Shown: positions 43,780-51,761 of the stretch, piece by piece | How positions within the stretch are numbered: the first letter of the stretch is position 1 | Layout of the letters: each line of letters begins with the position of its first letter | Assembly (NCBI RefSeq): GCF_040267705.1 | Contig: NZ_CP158374.1 | Location: 2,914,001 to 2,978,000 of the forward strand | Source of the DNA: Agromyces sp. G08B096 | Lineage (GTDB): Bacteria; Actinomycetota; Actinomycetes; Actinomycetales; Microbacteriaceae | Length of the DNA: 64,000 nt | Reading direction: 5' to 3' | The notes under the pieces: generated by a model | What the model saw: only the letters and a program-made list of their open reading frames with translations | Databases searched by the model: none | Told to the model about the DNA's origin: nothing | Translations under genes and position numbers: made by a program

Positions 43780-44934
43780 CCGCGCGAGCGCCTGGTCGAT
43801 ATCGGCCAGCAGGTCCGCGGCATCCTCGATGCCCACCGAGAGCCGCACGATCGACTCGGGCACCTCGGCCTCCGTGCCGCGCACCGACGCATGCGTCATC
43901 GACCACGGGTGATTCACCAGCGACTCGACGCCGCCGAGCGACTCCGCGAGCTGGAACAGCTCCGTCGACTCCGCGAACCGGCGGGCGGCCTCCCCGCCGC
44001 CGGCGAGCTCGATCGACAGCATGCCGCCGAAGCCCGACATCTGGCGGGCGGCGAGCTCGTGCCCCGGGTGCGACTCGAGCCCGGGATAGAACACCCGGGC
44101 GATGCCGTCGTGCGCGGCGAGCCGCTCGGCGATCGCGAGCGCATTCTGGCTGTGCCGCTGCATCCGCACCCCGAGCGTCTTGATGCCGCGCGACGTGAGG
44201 AACGCATCGAACGGGCCCGACACGGCGCCCGCCGCGAACTGCGTGAACGCCACGCGCTCCGCGAGCTCCTCCTGCCCGGCCGCGAACACGAGCGCGCCGC
44301 CGACCACGTCGGAGTGACCGCCCAGGTACTTCGTCGTGGAATGCGCGACGACGTCGGCGCCGAGCGCGAGCGGCTGCTGCAGCGCCGGGCTCGCGAACGT
44401 GTTGTCGACCACGGTGAGCACCCCGGCCTCCTGGCCGAGCTCGGCGAGCGCGGCGATGTCGGAGATCTTCATCAGCGGGTTCGACGGCGTCTCGACCCAC
44501 AGCACCTTCGTCTCGCCGAGCTCGATGGCGGCGCGTACCGCATCCAGGTCGCTCGTGTCGACCGTCGAGTGCCGGACGCCCCACTCGCCGAAGACCCGCC
44601 GGATGAGCCGGTGCGTGCCGCCGTAGACGTCGTCGCCGATCACGACGTGGTCGCCGGGCCTGAGCACCGTGCGCAGCAGCGCGTCCTCCGCCGCGAGGCC
44701 CGATGCGAACGACAGCCCGCGGACGCCGCCCTCGAGCGCCGCGAGCTGCGTCTCGAGCGCCGTGCGCGTCGGGTTGCCGCCGCGGGAGTACTCGTAGCCG
44801 CCGCGGAGGCCGCCGATGCCGTCCTGCACGTAGGTGGAGGTCTGGTAGATGGGCGGGATCACCGCGCCGGTGGTGGGGTCGAACTGCTGGCCGGCGTGGA
44901 TGGCGCGGGTGTCGAAGCGTGCGTCGTCGTGCAT
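43774..44934 (-). CDS. metB: Cystathionine gamma-synthase
   Basis: 386 aa Cys/Met-metabolism PLP enzyme. FDTRAIHAGQQFDPTTGAVIP opens the protein, YEYSRGGNPTRTALETQLA binds phosphate from the partner subunit, and the PLP lysine is in VAHSTTKYLGGHSDVVGGAL (about 201). It joins O-acylhomoserine and cysteine, or can act as a gamma-lyase; these cannot be told apart by sequence alone. It follows the beta-synthase gene by 10 nt, forming a transsulfuration operon. Confidence 0.92.
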   Translation of the reverse strand: MHDDARFDTRAIHAGQQFDPTTGAVIPPIYQTSTYVQDGIGGLRGGYEYSRGGNPTRTALETQLAALEGGVRGLSFASGLAAEDALLRTVLRPGDHVVIGDDVYGGTHRLIRRVFGEWGVRHSTVDTSDLDAVRAAIELGETKVLWVETPSNPLMKISDIAALAELGQEAGVLTVVDNTFASPALQQPLALGADVVAHSTTKYLGGHSDVVGGALVFAAGQEELAERVAFTQFAAGAVSGPFDAFLTSRGIKTLGVRMQRHSQNALAIAERLAAHDGIARVFYPGLESHPGHELAARQMSGFGGMLSIELAGGGEAARRFAESTELFQLAESLGGVESLVNHPWSMTHASVRGTEAEVPESIVRLSVGIEDAADLLADIDQALARL

Positions 44935-44944
44935 GAGCGGTGCC

Positions 44945-46318
44945 TTAGTGGGAGAGGTAGGTGAGCAGGTCGGTGCGCGTGATGACGCCGAGCGCCTTGC
45001 CGCCGTCGGTCACGAGGAGCGCCGGCGCATCGGTGAACGCCGCCCTCGCCGTCGCGACGGGCTCCGTCACGCCGACGAGCGGCAGGGATGCCCCGATCAC
45101 CGCCTCGACCGTGTCGGTCAGCTTCACGTCGCCGGTGAAGACCCGATCGAGCAGGTCGGCCTCGTGCAGCGCGCCGAGCACCTCGCCGAGCACCACGGGC
45201 GGCTCGGCCGAGAGCACCACGAGCTGGGAGACGCCGGCCTGCCCCATCCGGTCGATCGCCTCCCGGACCGTGTCGCCCGGGTGGACGTAGACGAGCGGCG
45301 CCGTGCGATCGGCCTTCGCCTCGAGCAGGTCGGCGATGGTGTGCCCCTCGGGCGCGTTGCCGAAGCCGTACGCGCGCATCCACTTGTCGTTGAAGATCTT
45401 GCCGAGGTACCCGCGGCCGCCGTCGGGCAGCAGCACCACGAACACGTCGTCGGCGGTGACCTCGGGGCGGGACGCCGCCTCGAGCGCGGCGACGACGGCC
45501 ATGCCGCTCGAGCCGCCGACGAGGATGCCCTCCTCGCGCGCGAGCCGGCGCGTCATGCGGAACGCGTCGGCGTCGCTCACGGCGATGATCTCGTGCGGCA
45601 CCTCGGGGTCGTACGCGCTCGGCCAGAAGTCCTCGCCGACGCCCTCGATGAAGTACGGCCGGCCGGTTCCGCCCGAGTAGACGGAGCCTTCGGGGTCGGC
45701 GCCGATGATGCGCACCCGGTCGTCGCTGACCTCGCGCAGGTAGCGCCCGGTGCCCGTGATGGTGCCGCCCGTGCCGACGCCGGCGACGAAGTGGGTCACC
45801 TCGCCCTCGGTGTCGCGCCAGATCTCGGGACCGGTCGTCTCGTAATGCGAGCGGGGGCCGTTGGGGTTGGCGTACTGGTTGGGCTTGAACGCGCCGGGGA
45901 TCTCACGGGCCAGCCGGTCGGAGACGCCGTAGTACGACTCGGGGCTGTCGGGGGCGACCGCGGTGGGCGTCACCACGACCTCCGCACCGTAGGCGGTGAG
46001 CACGTTGCGCTTGTCCTCGCCGACCTTGTCGGGGCAGACGAAGATGCACCGGTACCCGCGCTGCTGCGCGACGAGCGCGAGCCCCACGCCGGTGTTGCCC
46101 GAGGTGGGCTCGACGATGGTGCCGCCGGGCTTCAGCTTGCCCTCCGCCTCGGCGGCGTCGATGATCCTGGCCGCGATGCGGTCCTTCGACGAGCCGCCCG
46201 GGTTCAGGTACTCGAGCTTGACGAGCACGGTCGCCTTCGTCACCCCGTCGGTGACCCGGTTCAGCTTGACGAGCGGGGTGTCGCCCACGAGGTCGACGAT
46301 GGTCTCTGCGTACTTCAT
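44945..46318 (-). CDS. Cystathionine beta-synthase
   Basis: 457 aa. Residues 1-310 are a type-II PLP fold with Lys45 in GGSSKDRIA, the SGNTG loop at 73-77, and GVGTGGTITG for PLP phosphate. Residues about 335-457 hold two CBS motifs (TAPLVYVHPGDTVREAIDRM, LVTDGGKALGVITRTDLLTY), which mark it as CBS rather than a cysteine synthase. It condenses serine and homocysteine. It is first in the operon, 93 nt after a Cys-Cys leader peptide. Confidence 0.92.
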   Translation of the reverse strand: MKYAETIVDLVGDTPLVKLNRVTDGVTKATVLVKLEYLNPGGSSKDRIAARIIDAAEAEGKLKPGGTIVEPTSGNTGVGLALVAQQRGYRCIFVCPDKVGEDKRNVLTAYGAEVVVTPTAVAPDSPESYYGVSDRLAREIPGAFKPNQYANPNGPRSHYETTGPEIWRDTEGEVTHFVAGVGTGGTITGTGRYLREVSDDRVRIIGADPEGSVYSGGTGRPYFIEGVGEDFWPSAYDPEVPHEIIAVSDADAFRMTRRLAREEGILVGGSSGMAVVAALEAASRPEVTADDVFVVLLPDGGRGYLGKIFNDKWMRAYGFGNAPEGHTIADLLEAKADRTAPLVYVHPGDTVREAIDRMGQAGVSQLVVLSAEPPVVLGEVLGALHEADLLDRVFTGDVKLTDTVEAVIGASLPLVGVTEPVATARAAFTDAPALLVTDGGKALGVITRTDLLTYLSH

Positions 46319-46411
46319 AGCCGTGTGTTCACGTCCCTGGTTGTGCCTCTGGTGGAGTGCGTCGGACCGCGAGCGAGTGCTGCGCGCGACGCGTCGGAAG
46401 GGGTCGCCTGA

Positions 46412-46447
46412 TCAGCGACGACAACACAGCAGCAACGGAGCGCTCAC
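46412..46447 (-). CDS. Leader peptide MSAPLLLCCRR
   Basis: An 11-aa frame, GTG at 46447 with AAGGTGG nine bases upstream, TGA at 46412-46414. It ends Leu-Leu-Leu-Cys-Cys-Arg-Arg. Consecutive Cys codons near the end of a short leader before a cysteine/methionine operon are the mark of cysteine-responsive attenuation or translational coupling, reported in other actinobacteria. The 93-nt gap to the beta-synthase gene includes the self-complementary CGACGCGTCG that could take part in switching structures. Confidence 0.65.
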   Translation of the reverse strand: MSAPLLLCCRR

Positions 46448-46457
46448 GGCACCCACC

Positions 46458-47966
46458 TTATCGGGCGGACCCCGCGGCCGGGGAAGGGCGCCTCGCCGAC
46501 CCCTTGGGCGGGAACAGCGTCTCGGACTCCTCGAGGGACATCCCGTTCGTCTCCGGCACCTTCCAGAACACGAACACGAACGACAGCGCCGCGAACGCCG
46601 CGTACAGGCCGTACGTGAACAGCAGCGAGACGTCGCTCAGCAGCGGGAAGGTGACGGTGACGATGAAGTTCGCGATCCACTGCGCCGCCGCTGCCAGCCC
46701 GAGCGCGCGGCCGCGGATGCGGTTCGGGAAGATCTCGCCGAGCAGCACCCAGACGAGGGGGCCCCACGAGAAGCCGAAGAAGACGACGAACAGGTTCGCC
46801 GCGACGAGCGCGACCGGCCCCCACGCCCCCGGCAGGCTCACCGCGCCGTCGACCTCGACCGAGTTCGCGAACGCGACGGCCATCGTCGCGAGGCTCACGG
46901 TCATGCCCGCCGAGCCGATGAGCAGCAGCGGACGACGGCCGACGCGGTCGACGAGCGCGATCGCGATGAAGGTGACGACGATGTTCGTCACCGAGGTGAT
47001 GACGCTGATCGTGAGCGAGTCCGACTCGTCGAACCCGACCGCCTTCCACAGCGTCGTCGAGTAGTAGAAGATCACGTTGATGCCGACGAACTGCTGGAAC
47101 ACCGACAGCAGGATGCCGATCCAGACGATGCCCTTGAGGCCGAGCACCGGCCCGCGGAGCGCGCCCTTGGACTTCGCGGCCTCGGCGTCGGCCTCCATCG
47201 AGGTGCGGATCTCGCGCACGGCGCGGTCGACCTCGGTCGGCTGGATCTGACCGAGCACCCGGCGGGCATCGTCCTCCTTGCCGACCTTCATGAGGTACCG
47301 CGGCGACTCGGGCAGCAGCAGCGCGATGACGCCGTAGACGACGGCCGGGACGGCGCCGGCGAGGAACATCCAGCGCCATGCCTCCAGGCCGAACCAGAAC
47401 GGCTCGGATGCCCCGCCCGCGACGTTCGCGAAGATCGCGTCGGAGAGCAGGGCGGCGAAGATGCCGAAGACGATGGCGAGCTGCTGCAGCGACGCCAGCC
47501 GCCCGCGCGCGCGGCGGGGCGAGATCTCGGCGATGTACGCGGGCGCCACCACCGAGGCGATGCCGATGCCGAGTCCGCCGACGAGCCGCCAGACGATGAG
47601 GTCCCAGACCGCGAACGCGTAGCCCGAGCCGATCGCCGAGACCAGGAAGAGCACGGCACCGATGACCATGACGGGGATGCGCCCGAACCGGTCGGCGAGC
47701 CGGCCCGCGAGCTCGGCGCCCGCCGCGCAGCCGAGCAGGGCGCTCGCCACCGCGAGGCCCGTGAGCCCGGCGGAGAGGTCGAACTGCTGCTCGATGGCAT
47801 CGACCGCGCCGTTCACGACCGACGAGTCGAAGCCGAACAGGAAGCCGCCGACCGCGCCCGCGACGGCGAGCCAGATCACCCGCGCGTTCAGTCCGCTCCC
47901 GCGGCCCGCGAGATCGACCGGCTCTGCTGCGGCATCCTGCTGCGCGTCCTCATGCGATACGGCCAT
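46458..47966 (-). CDS. Sugar porter family MFS transporter
   Basis: 502 aa, 12 transmembrane helices. Sugar-porter signatures: GFLFGFDSSVVNGAVDAI (TM1), RLADRFGRIPVMV, RLVGGLGIGIASVVAPAYIAE (the R-x-GxGxG pattern), LPESPRYLMKVGKEDDARRVL, QQFVGINVIFYYS (TM7) and the PETNGMSLEE end. It is a proton-linked hexose/pentose importer by family, and a possible low-affinity route next to the ABC importers. AAGGGGGAT precedes the ATG. Confidence 0.95.
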   Translation of the reverse strand: MAVSHEDAQQDAAAEPVDLAGRGSGLNARVIWLAVAGAVGGFLFGFDSSVVNGAVDAIEQQFDLSAGLTGLAVASALLGCAAGAELAGRLADRFGRIPVMVIGAVLFLVSAIGSGYAFAVWDLIVWRLVGGLGIGIASVVAPAYIAEISPRRARGRLASLQQLAIVFGIFAALLSDAIFANVAGGASEPFWFGLEAWRWMFLAGAVPAVVYGVIALLLPESPRYLMKVGKEDDARRVLGQIQPTEVDRAVREIRTSMEADAEAAKSKGALRGPVLGLKGIVWIGILLSVFQQFVGINVIFYYSTTLWKAVGFDESDSLTISVITSVTNIVVTFIAIALVDRVGRRPLLLIGSAGMTVSLATMAVAFANSVEVDGAVSLPGAWGPVALVAANLFVVFFGFSWGPLVWVLLGEIFPNRIRGRALGLAAAAQWIANFIVTVTFPLLSDVSLLFTYGLYAAFAALSFVFVFWKVPETNGMSLEESETLFPPKGSARRPSPAAGSAR

Positions 47967-48071
47967 CCCATCCCCCTTCGACCTGGCGAGCCTACCGTCA
48001 TGCCGAGGGGGTGCGGCCGATCGCCCGGGGTCAGCGCCGCCTGCGCGCACCGGAGACTACATGCCCGATAC

Positions 48072-50201
48072 TCACGTCCGCCCGCGCTCGCCCGTGCGGA
48101 CGGCCACGGGTCGTCGTGCCCATCTGATCGCGACTCCGGCGACCACGAGCAGCCCGGCGGCGATCAGCATGCCTGCCGGTGCGGTTCCGGTCGCTGGCAA
48201 TGTCGACACACCGCCGGGCGACGGGCTCGCCGACGGCGTCGGCGGTTCCGTCTGGATGACATCGCACGCGACCGTGTTCGTCAGCTCCACCTCGGTCACC
48301 GGCCCGGCGATCGCCGCGGTGAACGGCAGGTCGGCATCGATTCGCTCACCGTCGAGGGCGGTGACCCTGGAGGCGACCAGCGAACACCCGTCCAACTCCA
48401 GCGCCGTCGTCTCGTCGACCGTGACGGTCTCGCCGCGACCGTAGCCGTCCCGGCCGACGCCGAACGGCTGCGGCGACGGCGACGCGCCGTCTGGCCCCGA
48501 GAGGGTCGCGGCGGCCTCGAGCCCCTGAGGCTGCTCGCCGTGCTCATACGAGCGCCCGTCGATGACCCAGCGCTTCGCCACGACGACCTCGCCCGTGAAC
48601 GGCGGTCGGTTGTACAGGGTGCAGCTGACGGCAGCCTCGGGTGCGAAGGGCACCGTGAACGATGCGGCTCCGGTATTGGTCGCCTCGACCGCGTCACCGG
48701 TGCGCAGATCGGTGCAGAGCGCGTTCGCTCCCGACTGCGTCACGAGCGTCCACCCGTCGTGCTGAGTCTCTGCGACCGTGATCGTCGCGGGGTCGCCGAC
48801 CGCGCTGAACTGCACCTCGAACGAGACAGCACCAGTGCCGTCATCGGACGTCGTCGCGTTCGGCGGCTGCACGCCGACGCCTGGGGCGGTGCTCGACGCG
48901 GCGAACTCCCACCCCGCTCCAGCAGGCACGGCACCGGTGACGTCCTCACCCTGGTTGCCCTCGGGTACGAGCTGTTTCACGATCGACAACGAGCCGCCGC
49001 AGCTCGTGAGGGCCAGCTGGCGCAGCGTGTCACCGGCGCCCTCGAACGTCGGGATCTGGAAGTAGTCCGCCGTTGCGACGTTCGTGCCGTCGTAGGCCGT
49101 CGGCCCGGAGATCGCGGCGAGGTTGAGCGAGGTCAGGCCGGAGACGCCGGCCCCGATGCCGAACGACACGACCCTCGTGCCCTCGCGCTTCAGCAGGTTG
49201 GCCGAGAACACCGCTTCCTCCACATCGGTGAAGTGGGTGTTCGACCCGTCGCCGTGGAGCGCGTCGATCCCGAACCTGGTCGGATTGCCGTCGGTGAGCA
49301 CGACCGCCGCGTCGTAGTCGGCGTCTGCTTCCGCGACCCGGTAGAGCGCCTGATCCCAGTTCGTCCCGCTCCCGAGGTTCCAGTCGGCGTATTGCGCTTT
49401 GAACGCGTCGGCGCTCGCCGTGGTCGAGACCGACGAGAGCTCCGGGTGATTCTCGTAGACCACCCCGGTGCTCCGATCGATGCTCGGGGACGTTGCGGAG
49501 AACCCGAAGACGGACATCCGCGTGGGCGTGCCGACGAACGCATCGACCAGTTGGTCCGCCGCACCGATGAGCACCGGGAGGTTGCTACCGACCGAGGACG
49601 ACAGGTCCAGCACCAGCGCGATATCCAGTCCGCACGTGTCGGGCAGCAGCGGGTTGATGCGCGACTGCTGCCAGGTCCCGTTGGAGCGGGTGGGAAGCGA
49701 GTTGGAGCTCGAGCGCATGAAGTCCGACAGCGAGGAGTACGTGGAACCGGCCACGAGCGTCGGGGTCTGGAACGTGTAGGGACTCGCGACCGATCCCGAC
49801 CCGCTCCCTGGGCCTGTGCGGAGCGTCGGATTCGCGAACCAGCCGGTCGGCACCCCGATCTGCCGCACCCACGGCTGCGCGCCGAGCAGCCCCGAGGCCG
49901 CCTCCACGACGAAGCTGCAGTCCCCCTCGGAGTCGGAGGTGCAGGTCAGCACCGGGTCTCCAGCGTCCACAGTTGCGAAGAGGCCGAGTTCGACGCCCGC
50001 CAGCGGCGAGACGCTTCCATCCGTCCCGGCACGGTCGGCGCCGGTCTTCACCACGACGACGGCCGTGGTGTCGGTGGGCGGGGGGACGGCAGCACGTGCT
50101 GACGCAGCCGCGGGTGTCGGGGACATCATCGAGACGACCGCGATCACGAGCCCGGCACCCATCAGGCCGGAACTGCCGAGACGTCGTAGTCCGCGCATCA
50201 T
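48072..50201 (-). CDS. LPXTG-anchored surface protein with von Willebrand A domain
   Basis: 709 aa. A signal peptide (residues 1-38) is followed by an N-terminal beta module (VVVVKTGADRAGTDGSVSPL) of the SpaA/prealbumin type and a VWA domain from about 193, with MIDAS DLSSS (Asp199, Ser201, Ser203) and VVLTDGNPTRFG. More SpaA-like repeats follow (GSLSIVKQLVPEGNQGEDVT, GEVVVAKRWVIDGRSYEHGE). The sorting signal LPATG starts at 668, then a hydrophobic helix and basic tail. It resembles the tip adhesin of Gram-positive pili. No sortase or major pilin gene is in the window. Confidence 0.9.
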   Translation of the reverse strand: MMRGLRRLGSSGLMGAGLVIAVVSMMSPTPAAASARAAVPPPTDTTAVVVVKTGADRAGTDGSVSPLAGVELGLFATVDAGDPVLTCTSDSEGDCSFVVEAASGLLGAQPWVRQIGVPTGWFANPTLRTGPGSGSGSVASPYTFQTPTLVAGSTYSSLSDFMRSSSNSLPTRSNGTWQQSRINPLLPDTCGLDIALVLDLSSSVGSNLPVLIGAADQLVDAFVGTPTRMSVFGFSATSPSIDRSTGVVYENHPELSSVSTTASADAFKAQYADWNLGSGTNWDQALYRVAEADADYDAAVVLTDGNPTRFGIDALHGDGSNTHFTDVEEAVFSANLLKREGTRVVSFGIGAGVSGLTSLNLAAISGPTAYDGTNVATADYFQIPTFEGAGDTLRQLALTSCGGSLSIVKQLVPEGNQGEDVTGAVPAGAGWEFAASSTAPGVGVQPPNATTSDDGTGAVSFEVQFSAVGDPATITVAETQHDGWTLVTQSGANALCTDLRTGDAVEATNTGAASFTVPFAPEAAVSCTLYNRPPFTGEVVVAKRWVIDGRSYEHGEQPQGLEAAATLSGPDGASPSPQPFGVGRDGYGRGETVTVDETTALELDGCSLVASRVTALDGERIDADLPFTAAIAGPVTEVELTNTVACDVIQTEPPTPSASPSPGGVSTLPATGTAPAGMLIAAGLLVVAGVAIRWARRPVAVRTGERGRT

Positions 50202-50346
50202 GATGCCCCCTCCGCATGCGACCCCTCCACGCTAACCGGTTCAGTAGCGCACCACATCTGCGGAGCTCATCGCAGCGCCTTCCCAGCTCGATACGCTCGA
50301 ATCGATCTCGCAGTCGCACTCCTCGCCCCGACCGGAAGGCCCGCAC

Positions 50347-51024
50347 GTGAGCGCCGCCCCTCGCCAGACCGACTCCGCCAAGCCGCTGACGACGAAGCAG
50401 CAGCGCGCCGCCGAACGTGAGCGCAAGCTCGCCGAGTTCAAGAAGCGCGAGGCGAAGGCCAAGCGCAACCGGCGCATCGGCATCATCGCGGGCGTGGTCG
50501 CGGCCGTCGCCGTGATCGGCGTGCTCATCGCGTCGATCGTGCTCGCGCCGAAACCCGCGAGCTACAGCGCCGGCGGGTCCGGCGCCGAGATCGAGGGTGT
50601 CGAGACCTTCGACAACCCCGCCGGACACGTGCAGGGCGCCGTCGACTACGAGCAAACCCCTCCTGCCGGGGGCGAGCACAACCCGGCCTGGCTGAACTGC
50701 GGCGTCTACACCGAGCCGGTGCCGAACGAGAACGCCGTCCACTCGCTCGAGCACGGCGCGATCTGGGTGACCTACGACCCCGAGCTCCCGGCGGCCGACC
50801 TCGACGCGCTGAAGGCGAAGCTGCCGTCGACGTACGTGGTGCTCTCGCCCTTCGAGGGGCTGCCGTCGCCGGTGGTCCTGAGCGGCTGGAACGTGCAGCT
50901 CCAGCTCGATGAGGCCGACGACCCCCGCGTCTCGGAGTTCTTCGAGGAGTACTGGAAGAGCGACCTCGTGCCCGAGCCGGGCGCGCTCTGCACGGGCGGG
51001 GTCGACGCGCCCGGCAAGGCGTGA
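50347..51024 (+). CDS. DUF3105 membrane-anchored protein
   Basis: 225 aa. A basic coiled coil (AAERERKLAEFKKREAKAKRN, about 20-42), one transmembrane helix (IGIIAGVVAAVAVIGVLIAS), and an extracytoplasmic domain with NPAWLNCGVYTEPVPNENAV and HSLEHGAIWVTYDP, the DUF3105 core. The His pair and Cys suggest metal binding. GTG start after GGAAGG; coupled by a 4-nt overlap to the DUF305 gene. The pair occurs together widely in actinobacteria. Confidence 0.9.
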   Translation: MSAAPRQTDSAKPLTTKQQRAAERERKLAEFKKREAKAKRNRRIGIIAGVVAAVAVIGVLIASIVLAPKPASYSAGGSGAEIEGVETFDNPAGHVQGAVDYEQTPPAGGEHNPAWLNCGVYTEPVPNENAVHSLEHGAIWVTYDPELPAADLDALKAKLPSTYVVLSPFEGLPSPVVLSGWNVQLQLDEADDPRVSEFFEEYWKSDLVPEPGALCTGGVDAPGKA

Positions 51025-51719
51025 CCGAGGAGCCCGCCGGCTCCCCCGCGGCCGATGCGCCAGCGGGGCGCCGGCCGGCGAGGCTCGCGGCGATCGTCGC
51101 GGGCGCGATCGCGCTCGTCGTCGTCGCCGTCGTCGCGTTCTCGTTCGGCCGGCTGTCGACCCTCGCGGAGCCCACGCCCGGCGACCGCAGCGCGGACGCG
51201 GGCTTCTCCCGCGACATGCAGGTCCACCACCTCCAAGGCGTGGAGTTGGCGATGATCGTCCGCGACCGCACCGACGACGAGGACGTGCGCCGGCTCGCGT
51301 ACGACATCGCCACCACGCAGGCCCAGCAGGCCGGGCAGATGTACGGCTGGCTCGAGCAGTGGCGGCTCTCGCAGGCCGGATCCGAGCCGTCGATGACGTG
51401 GATGACCCGGCCGGCCGACGACGGCTCGGGCGGGCACCCGCACGACGGGGCGTCGGGTGAGGCGCACCGGCCGGGCGACCCGATGCCGGGGCTCGCGACG
51501 CCCGAGCAGATCGACGAGCTGCGCGCCGCGAGCGGCGTCGATGCCGAGCGGATCTTCCTCGAGCTGATGATCGCCCACCACCAGGGCGCGGTCGACATGG
51601 CGCAGGCGGCCCTCGACCGCGCAGACTCGCAGGTGGTGCTGCGCCTCGCGCGGTCGATCGTCGACAGTCAGCGCTCGGAGATCGACCTCATGCAGGACAT
51701 GCTCGCCGCTCGCGCCTGA
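51021..51719 (+). CDS. DUF305 (CopM-like) membrane-anchored protein
   Basis: 232 aa. One N-terminal transmembrane helix (AAIVAGAIALVVVAVVAFSF), then two DUF305 ferritin-like halves: FSRDMQVHHLQGVELAMIV and LELMIAHHQGAVDMAQAAL, separated by a His/Pro/Gly-rich loop (GGHPHDGASGEAHRPGDPM). The paired His residues in each half are the proposed copper ligands of CopM-like proteins. GTG overlaps the DUF3105 stop (GTGA). Confidence 0.9.
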   Translation: MTEEPAGSPAADAPAGRRPARLAAIVAGAIALVVVAVVAFSFGRLSTLAEPTPGDRSADAGFSRDMQVHHLQGVELAMIVRDRTDDEDVRRLAYDIATTQAQQAGQMYGWLEQWRLSQAGSEPSMTWMTRPADDGSGGHPHDGASGEAHRPGDPMPGLATPEQIDELRAASGVDAERIFLELMIAHHQGAVDMAQAALDRADSQVVLRLARSIVDSQRSEIDLMQDMLAARA

Positions 51720-51761
51720 CGCCGGCGACGCGGCGCCCGGCCGCTCCCCGCCTCTGCGGCA

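Noticed and set aside
45996..50102. A 1,368-codon open frame antisense to the CBS, sugar-porter and surface-protein genes
   Set aside because: Arg/Asp/Gly-rich sequence without any fold signature, caused by GC-rich third positions of the real genes on the other strand; the real genes have clear families.
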